DNA of 27,741 bases from JANJUB01 sp040081075 (GTDB lineage: Bacteria > Armatimonadota > Fimbriimonadia > Fimbriimonadales > Fimbriimonadaceae). The translations under genes and the position numbers were made by a program. Shown one piece after another: positions 22,931 through 27,741 of the stretch (position 1 is the stretch's first letter; each line of letters begins with the position of its first letter). The stretch covers positions 1 to 27,741 of the forward strand of contig JBEBHJ010000050.1 in the NCBI GenBank assembly GCA_040081075.1, given 5' to 3'. The notes under the pieces were generated by a model. It saw only the letters and a list, made by a program, of their open reading frames with translations, was not told the origin of the DNA and did not search any database.

Positions 22931-23569
22931 CTATTGAACCTTGACAGCGAGCTTTGGCACCAGCGCTTTGTCGTTTTCCTTGGTAAAAACCTTGTAAAGC
23001 AGCGATCGAGACTCAGCCGGCGAGATCCTTGAAGTCAGCGACAGCGCAAACTTTCCGGACTTCGCACCGACATTGAACCACTCTTCAAACTCGCTATCCT
23101 TAGCCAAAAGATCGATCGTGAACTTGTAATTTGCGCCTACTTTTTCGGCCGTTGCGGCTTTTCCAAACACTCCGGCGTAGGGGCCCACTTTGAAGCTGTC
23201 AACGTGAAATTTCTTTTCTTCGAACGCTTGCTCCAATCCTCGCACTTCCAGAGGGTTTTCTTTAATCACATTTAGAGTCAGTTCTTCGTTTGAAACGGCG
23301 AACACCGTCAACGTCGCGCCGGTGACCTTGAACCGCGTCCCATCTTCCTTTTTGGGAATATCAAAAACTAGATACCCATAAGAGAATTCGCCGCCTGATG
23401 GAACGATTTTGTCCACCGATTCGGCTCCATCCCCCCAAATGCGCATGAAGGGATCACCCGCCGGATCGGGGGCATGGGGGTAAACCCAAACGTCGCCCAC
23501 CGGAACGAGGTCAAGAGTTTGCGGAGTTTGGTTTAGAACGAGGCTACCGAGAAGCAGTGTGCTAAGCAT
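22931..23569 (-). CDS. Exported DNRLRE-like (CBM96-type) beta-sandwich protein
   Basis: The 212-residue protein has a short hydrophobic N-terminus (MLSTLLLGSLVLNQTPQ) that could be a signal peptide. The body has the layout of DNRLRE domains: DVWVYPHAPDPAG near the start, then YLVFDIPKKEDGTRFKVTGATLTVF, which corresponds to the family pattern of a Phe-Asp segment followed by an I/V-x-x-A-x-L strand. Such domains are carbohydrate-binding or surface modules, usually parts of larger proteins; here one stands alone. The assignment is by pattern and is not certain. TAGAAT lies 6 nt before the ATG and no Shine-Dalgarno sequence is present. It heads the operon with two cyclophilins. Confidence 0.65.
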   Translation of the reverse strand: MLSTLLLGSLVLNQTPQTLDLVPVGDVWVYPHAPDPAGDPFMRIWGDGAESVDKIVPSGGEFSYGYLVFDIPKKEDGTRFKVTGATLTVFAVSNEELTLNVIKENPLEVRGLEQAFEEKKFHVDSFKVGPYAGVFGKAATAEKVGANYKFTIDLLAKDSEFEEWFNVGAKSGKFALSLTSRISPAESRSLLYKVFTKENDKALVPKLAVKVQ

Positions 23570-23575
23570 AGGCTA

Positions 23576-23581
23576 ATTCTA
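23576..23581 (-). promoter_or_regulatory. -10 box for the leaderless DNRLRE-like gene
   Basis: TAGAAT on the minus strand ends exactly 6 nt before the ATG at 23569; the intervening bases are TAGCCT. No Shine-Dalgarno sequence is present. Confidence 0.45.
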
Positions 23582-23617
23582 ACGTATTTGAGGTCCACGA
23601 GATTCCCTTGTTTTAGG

Positions 23618-23623
23618 TATTGT
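23618..23623 (+). promoter_or_regulatory. Weak -10-like box for the leaderless solute-binding protein gene
   Basis: TATTGT lies 7 nt before the ATG at 23631 and no Shine-Dalgarno sequence is visible. It matches 4 of 6 consensus positions. Confidence 0.3.
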
Positions 23624-23630
23624 TAGCTTG

Positions 23631-24959
23631 ATGAACCTGAAACCTTTGATTTTCGCATCCGCTTTGCTCGCAATCGGTTGTAGTGGAGGGGATAAATCCA
23701 CCGAATCGCCCAAACCAGCAAAACCCGGCGAGAAAGTAACCCTCGAGTTTCAAGCCTTTAAGGGCGGATACGATATTGACCTCTTCGCCAAAGCCGCCAA
23801 GGAGTTCGAAGCGAAGAACCCCGATATCACGGTCAAAGTGGCCGGTGACCCCAAAGTCTGGGAGCAACTTCGCCCCAGATTCATCAGTAACTCTCCGCCC
23901 GACCTCACATTTCCGGGTTGGGGCATGGATCATTGGGGGCTCAAAGAGGAAGGTCAACTCCTTGCTTTAGATGAAGCGCTGGACGGGAAGCCCGCCGAGG
24001 GCGAAGGCACATGGCGAGATACATTTGAACCATCTCTTCTCAAGATGGGCCAGCAAGATGGCAAGCAATGGGTTCTTCCCCACTTCTTCTCGGTAATGGG
24101 CTGGTGGTATGACCCCGGTGTGTTTAAGAAGCACGGTTGGACTCCGCCTAAGACTTGGGAAGAACTGCTTGTGCTTGGCGAGAAGATAAAAGCCGCGGGC
24201 ATGGCTCCGATCACCTTTCAAGGTCAATACCCGTACTACTTGATCGATGGAATGCTTCTCCCGTGGGCGAACTCTGCGGGTGGAGAGCAAGCTGTAAAGG
24301 ATGCCCAAAACCTGGTCCCGGGAGCTTGGAAGTCACCCGCCATCCTACGAGCGGCCCAAATGATTGATGAACTTCGCGTAAAAGGCTTCTATCTTGAAGG
24401 GTGCCTTGCCATGAACCATACCGCTGCCGAAATGGAGTTTCTAAAGGGCAAAGCGGCTATGGTTCCTTGCGGAACCTGGTTGAAAGCCGAAATGGCAAAC
24501 GTGATGCCGAAAGGTTCGGCCATGGAGTTCATGCTTCCCCCCGTTTTGGCTAGCGGCAAGGGCGATCCGACCGCTCTGCTCATCAAGATTGAGCCGTGGA
24601 TGGTTCCATCTAAGGGTAAGCACCCCGCTGAGGCCATTGAGTTGTTCAAGTATATGACGTCACTGAGCAAGGCCAAGGAATTCGTTGAGAAGAAGGGCAC
24701 GTTGATGGCGATCAAGGGTTCGGATGAAGTTAAGCTAATGCCCGAGCTCGTAGCTCCTGCGAAAGCCTTTAAGGAAAGCAAGCAAGTCTATGCCGACGAG
24801 TTTGTATCATGGTATCCGGACCTCAAGAAAGAAGTGGAGAATGCACTGACGTCAATGCTTAACGGTCAGCTAACGCCCGCGGAGTTTTGTGATCGCGTGG
24901 AAAAGAAGGCCGAAGAAATTCGAAACGACAGTACGATTCCAAAGCACAAGCTAGATTAA
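23631..24959 (+). CDS. ABC transporter solute-binding lipoprotein (sugar-type, family 1)
   Basis: The 442-residue protein begins MNLKPLIFASALLAIGC, a lipobox with Cys17, followed by a Ser/Lys/Pro linker. The mature part matches extracellular sugar-binding proteins: EFQAFKGGYDIDLFAKAAKEF, then VWEQLRPRFISNSPPDL, then WYDPGVFKKHGWTPPKTWEEL and the GKAAMVPCGTW strand. By family it delivers a mono- or oligosaccharide to a membrane permease. No permease or ATPase gene is adjacent, and it looks monocistronic. The ligand cannot be named. It ends in a 4-nt convergent overlap with the small membrane protein gene, with no terminator visible between them. Confidence 0.92.
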   Translation: MNLKPLIFASALLAIGCSGGDKSTESPKPAKPGEKVTLEFQAFKGGYDIDLFAKAAKEFEAKNPDITVKVAGDPKVWEQLRPRFISNSPPDLTFPGWGMDHWGLKEEGQLLALDEALDGKPAEGEGTWRDTFEPSLLKMGQQDGKQWVLPHFFSVMGWWYDPGVFKKHGWTPPKTWEELLVLGEKIKAAGMAPITFQGQYPYYLIDGMLLPWANSAGGEQAVKDAQNLVPGAWKSPAILRAAQMIDELRVKGFYLEGCLAMNHTAAEMEFLKGKAAMVPCGTWLKAEMANVMPKGSAMEFMLPPVLASGKGDPTALLIKIEPWMVPSKGKHPAEAIELFKYMTSLSKAKEFVEKKGTLMAIKGSDEVKLMPELVAPAKAFKESKQVYADEFVSWYPDLKKEVENALTSMLNGQLTPAEFCDRVEKKAEEIRNDSTIPKHKLD

Positions 24960-25141
24960 GCCGCGCTCCAATCGCGTACGCTTTCATCAAGCTTATTCAT
25001 GGCCCGGTCGCAATTTGCCATTAGCTTACCGATCGGGTCTTTTCCTGCCTGCCTCTTTTTGAAGAGCCATGCCAATGCAACAACTGCTCCGACGAGCCCA
25101 ACCGCTGTAATCAATCCACCTTTTTTGGAAGTCTTTTCCAT
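24956..25141 (-). CDS. Small single-pass membrane protein
   Basis: The 61-residue protein has a short basic N-terminus (MEKTSKKGG), one transmembrane helix (about 9-27), a positively charged stop (KKRQAGK) and a soluble tail of about 27 residues, amphipathic in pattern (ANCDRAMNKLDESVRDWS). It has the layout of small YtxH-like proteins but I do not recognise a family. AGGAGCAGGAA directly precedes the ATG, which supports it being a real gene. It converges with the solute-binding protein gene. Confidence 0.7.
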   Translation of the reverse strand: MEKTSKKGGLITAVGLVGAVVALAWLFKKRQAGKDPIGKLMANCDRAMNKLDESVRDWSAA

Positions 25142-25214
25142 TTCCTGCTCCTAATTTAGTGACGCCAAAATTATTCTCGGCGTTCTGGGAGCAGGGCTTT
25201 AGCCTGCAATTCCG

Positions 25215-25484
25215 CTAGGCCGTAAAGTCGGTACGTTTGCGAAACAAACGGTGAAAAATGCTCGGAGTGTGGGTCGCCCCCAAATCGGGGATATCCGTCA
25301 GCATGCGAATCAGCGAGCTTTCCAATAGCGTGGGATCGCTCTCAAACTTGCCGTGCCACCCGCAAACAAAGCACTCTCGGTTTGACGTTGAATTTAGCGT
25401 GTCACAAAGCGGACAACATTTCAAATTCTTCTGCGCAATTCGGCGGCGCGACTCGCTGGAACTATCAAACCAAATGTGACTCAT
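25215..25484 (-). CDS. Zinc-ribbon protein of unknown function
   Basis: The 89-residue product has a treble-clef or ribbon-like pair of cysteine knuckles: CCPLCDTLN (about 22-30) and CFVCGWHG (about 37-44). The remaining sequence is mixed and has no recognised domain; the tail ends RLFRKRTDFTA. Zinc ribbons mediate nucleic-acid or protein contacts, and nothing in the context decides between them. I chose ATG at 25484 (MSHIWFD), with TACATT 5 nt upstream and no Shine-Dalgarno sequence. The frame is open to a GTG at 25532, which would add 16 residues. Confidence 0.6.
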   Translation of the reverse strand: MSHIWFDSSSESRRRIAQKNLKCCPLCDTLNSTSNRECFVCGWHGKFESDPTLLESSLIRMLTDIPDLGATHTPSIFHRLFRKRTDFTA

Positions 25485-25551
25485 GCTTGAATGTATTCGG
25501 TAAATTTTCTGGCGCTCACAATGGGGCATCACAACGGTTGTCAGCGTTTTG

Positions 25552-25574
25552 AATCCACAAACCTAGAGTGGATT
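25552..25574 (-). other. Hairpin just after the lipoprotein stop codon
   Basis: AATCCAC and GTGGATT form a 7-bp stem with a 9-nt loop, starting 2 nt after the stop codon of the lipoprotein gene. No U-tract follows on either strand. It may protect the 3' end of the mRNA or be a poor terminator. Confidence 0.3.
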
Positions 25575-25576
25575 GT

Positions 25577-26233
25577 TCACTCCCCTGAGCGCTTTTCGTC
25601 TGGGAGCCGTTCGGCGTTTCTCACGTCATTGATCGCGTAACGCTCTCCCATCCGCAAAGAATCCATCATGGTCTGGTGTCCAATCGAAATCGTTAGGTTA
25701 CGAAGCTGATTCTTTTCATCAATGGCTACACAAACCATCAACCGTTGATTGCCAGTTTCCCAAAACGAGTAGGTGATTGAACCTTGCCCGACCTTTTGGC
25801 TGGGCGGACCAAAGCGATCTTGATAACTCTTCACGATTGTTGCGAACTCACCGGCCTTCACGCCGCTCCGATAGATCATGGCGAGAGCCAACTTGTCTTC
25901 AAACATGATGGCGCCGAGGCTTTTGCCGACAGTATCGTAGCCTTGTGCCTCATATTGGGGTCCAAATGCAGCCGGTAGCTCCTTCACAGAAACGGCTCCC
26001 GTTGGCGTCGGGAACAGCTTCTCCACCTGTTCTAATGAATCGCCAACGTGAAGCAAATCAGAGTCGCCGATCAAGCCTAACCGCGTGGCTTCGAGCGAGT
26101 CGGGCGCCTCCACGGTTTTGGGCAAAATAATGGAAGGCATCGAAATGGCTTGGGGCGCTGGCGTTGGAGCCGAACATCCGCAAAATGCAGCACATCCAGC
26201 CGCTCCGATCAAAGTCCGCACAAACCAGCGCAT
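25577..26233 (-). CDS. Lipoprotein of unknown function
   Basis: The 218-residue protein has a signal peptide rich in Ala/Cys (MRWFVRTLIGAAGCAAFCGC); Cys20, followed by Ser-Ala-Pro, is the likelier lipidation site, with Cys14 possible. The mature part begins with a Pro-rich linker and has one domain (about 60-205) with VGDSLEQVEKLFPTP near its start, a stretch resembling the SmpA/BamE-type G-x-s-x-x-x-V-x-x-x-l-G pattern, and SYQDRFGPPSQ later, another element common in such small periplasmic domains. I do not assign a family. GAGGTG lies 3-5 nt before the ATG at 26233. The repeat-protein gene ends 17 nt upstream on the same strand, so they may be cotranscribed. Confidence 0.72.
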   Translation of the reverse strand: MRWFVRTLIGAAGCAAFCGCSAPTPAPQAISMPSIILPKTVEAPDSLEATRLGLIGDSDLLHVGDSLEQVEKLFPTPTGAVSVKELPAAFGPQYEAQGYDTVGKSLGAIMFEDKLALAMIYRSGVKAGEFATIVKSYQDRFGPPSQKVGQGSITYSFWETGNQRLMVCVAIDEKNQLRNLTISIGHQTMMDSLRMGERYAINDVRNAERLPDEKRSGE

Positions 26234-26250
26234 AGTCACCTCAGTTTAGC

Positions 26251-27741
26251 CTATCGCCCCGGATCAATTCGAAGAGCAACGGCGCGGACTCTGGCGTCCG
26301 GGTCGCGGCGGCGATCGAGCACGGTTGATCTGAATTTCTCAGGCGTTCTCCCGTTGAGGGCTATCAATGCCGAAATTCTCACGCCAGCCCTGTCATCAGT
26401 CAATTTTGTTCCAACGAGATTCAGCGCTTCTGCCGTTCCAACCGCAGAAAGCAGTTCGATGCCGTTTCTAACTCCCGCTTCCGTCGAACTGCCAAGAAGA
26501 GAGCTACCCAAAATTTGCCCGTCTGTCGACTTGGCTATAACTGCAATCGCCGCCCTTCTAATGGGGAGTTCGGGTGAATCCAGGAGCTTCCCCGCAACCT
26601 CAATGCCCCGCGAGTCGTTGAGGAGACCCAACGATATCACTGAATTAAGGGCGGTTAGCTTATCTGGACCCTCCGCAAGCTTGGCCAGTTCAGCCGCGGC
26701 TCCCGATGCTCCAAGAAGTCCCGCCGCTAGCGAAGCGATTCGTTGGCGACCCGGCGACACGATCACCTTGGCAATCTCCATCCCCGCATCGGATGCGTTG
26801 GCGTCAATGCAAATCATCATCGCGACGTTCGACGCCGTGTCGTCTGGGCCCGAAACCACCGCAAAAATCGCCGACCGGGCAGGCGCACCAATCGCAGACA
26901 TAAGGTCGACAAATGCTCGTTGTTCCAGCCTAGATGCCGCACCCAAGTGTTTTTCGATCATCCAGGTCATCGCAGGCATCCCAACGCCAATAAGTTGATT
27001 CACAGCTAAAGCCACGTCCGAGCGTGCGCTGCCAACGTTCCACTGCGTCGCCCGCTTATAGAGTTTTTCGAGCTCCTCATCCGAAGGACGATTCAAGGAG
27101 CCAACCGGGGGCGGAGGTGGCCCAACCGGAGATCCACTGTCCGCGACAACCTTTGATTCAAGGTCGTAGGCCACTGCCCACTGCTCTCTGAACGCAGCCT
27201 CCGAATCCTCTAGTCCAGTGCGGTATTGATCTTGGCCAGCCAGGTCAACGAATACGCCGAGGCTCCCTGAGTTGCGTGCAGGGTTTCCCACGCCAGCGGG
27301 ACCAGAATAACGATCGTCGCCGTCCGCATCGATAAAGATGCCCAAGCCATTAGCATTTCCAGTTCCGGGCCGCGAATCCCGGCCAGCATAAACGTCATTT
27401 CCAGAACGATCCAACAAAACTGCCGTCCCATAATCGTGCCCAATCGCGTGGGAAGCCCCAAAGTTTGTCAGGTAAGAATCATCTCCAGAGAGATCGAAGA
27501 GATATGCCCCGCACATGTGCATCGCACTCGCCTGAGCGTAGTGATAGGCGTTATAGGTGTCCTTCCCGCTGGCATCGTACAACGAGCCGAGCGCGAACCA
27601 GTAACTTGCCCCTTGACAATACGTTTCTCCGAGGTAGGCGTCATCTCCCGCTAAATCCGTTAGCAGACCAACTCCGCCGCTGAGCCCTCCCGTGTCCTCA
27701 CGATAGCCGGCGGCATACCCTTGAGCGTTTGAATAGTGGAC
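26251..27741 (-). CDS. DxxGxDxY-repeat and HEAT-repeat protein (partial, 5' end outside window)
   Basis: The reading frame is open to the right edge, so the N-terminus is missing; 496 residues are visible. The N-terminal third of the visible part (27223-27657) has six copies of D-x-[S/A/D]-G-x-D-x-Y: DLAGDDAY, DASGKDTY, DLSGDDSY, DRSGNDVY, DADGDDRY and DLAGQDQY. They are spaced 27, 27, 28, 27 and 28 residues apart, each preceded by a hydrophobic strand such as GAYLF or LGVFV. This regular period suggests a beta-solenoid, possibly Ca-binding by analogy with other Asp/Gly-rich turns; that is inference. A Pro-rich linker (GPPPPPVG) follows, and then about 260 residues of Ala/Leu-rich helical pairs typical of HEAT repeats, ending RVRAVALRIDPGR. 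An export signal would be in the missing part. Function unknown. Confidence 0.82.
   Translation of the reverse strand, partial: VHYSNAQGYAAGYREDTGGLSGGVGLLTDLAGDDAYLGETYCQGASYWFALGSLYDASGKDTYNAYHYAQASAMHMCGAYLFDLSGDDSYLTNFGASHAIGHDYGTAVLLDRSGNDVYAGRDSRPGTGNANGLGIFIDADGDDRYSGPAGVGNPARNSGSLGVFVDLAGQDQYRTGLEDSEAAFREQWAVAYDLESKVVADSGSPVGPPPPPVGSLNRPSDEELEKLYKRATQWNVGSARSDVALAVNQLIGVGMPAMTWMIEKHLGAASRLEQRAFVDLMSAIGAPARSAIFAVVSGPDDTASNVAMMICIDANASDAGMEIAKVIVSPGRQRIASLAAGLLGASGAAAELAKLAEGPDKLTALNSVISLGLLNDSRGIEVAGKLLDSPELPIRRAAIAVIAKSTDGQILGSSLLGSSTEAGVRNGIELLSAVGTAEALNLVGTKLTDDRAGVRISALIALNGRTPEKFRSTVLDRRRDPDARVRAVALRIDPGR
27223..27657 (-). repeat. Six protein-level repeats of about 27 residues (DxxGxDxY)
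   Basis: The repeats are at the protein level; the DNA copies have diverged. Unit lengths are 27, 27, 28, 27 and 28 residues. Fixed positions are Asp1, Gly4, Asp6 and Tyr8, and there are usually Gly and two or three hydrophobic residues at the end of each unit. More units may lie beyond the right edge. Confidence 0.85.

Overview
The window reads like a chromosomal segment of a free-living bacterium with mid-range GC and a two-membrane style secretome. It carries two proteins with C-terminal PEP-CTERM sorting signals, several lipoproteins, a VIT/vWA protein with a collagen-like tail, and a bacterial Hfq encoded directly after miaA. Together with the core-gene order, this best fits Armatimonadota (Fimbriimonadia-like). 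That placement is inference from gene style, not from a marker-gene tree. I see no phage, insertion sequence or CRISPR array.

Layout. Positions 1-4209 (minus strand) hold a partial RRM RNA-binding protein, a PEP-CTERM protein, a VIT-vWA protein and a second PEP-CTERM protein. Two strong terminators separate these units. Positions 4292-7524 (minus) are a translation/transcription operon, nusA-ylxR-infB, preceded by a leader with a terminator-like hairpin. folB (7650-8009, plus) is divergent from nusA. Next come an apparently inactive alpha/beta hydrolase (minus) and a PilZ protein (plus).

Positions 10292-17653 (minus) look like one seven-gene operon: purL, TPR protein, nadK, an OppF/DppF-type ATPase, miaA, hfq, dapF. 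Most junctions overlap or leave fewer than 16 nt. The start codon of purL overlaps the start codon of a divergent lipoprotein-cupin pair. tRNA-Asp and tRNA-Phe follow. They face a class A beta-lactamase-like gene whose 3' end carries a perfect 25-bp tandem duplication that shifts the frame. ridA, an M42 peptidase, a LuxR-type HTH protein, a DNRLRE-like protein with two tandem cyclophilins, an orphan solute-binding lipoprotein and several small or unknown genes fill the rest. The last gene runs off the right edge and encodes about 27-residue D-x-x-G-x-D-x-Y repeats followed by HEAT-like repeats.

A pattern running through the window is a -10-like hexamer placed 6 (sometimes 7) nt before the start codon, with no Shine-Dalgarno sequence. 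It occurs at folB, the hydrolase, purL, the beta-lactamase-like gene, ridA, the DNRLRE-like gene and the solute-binding protein. This suggests leaderless transcription is common here, and it decides several start codons. Operon-internal genes instead use ATGA overlaps or good Shine-Dalgarno sites. The most notable observations are the new-looking repeat domain, the leaderless pattern, the hydrolase lacking its catalytic residues, the nusA leader hairpin, the hairpin hiding a ribosome binding site before the first PEP-CTERM gene, and the frameshifting tandem duplication. No intergenic stretch exceeds about 190 bases.
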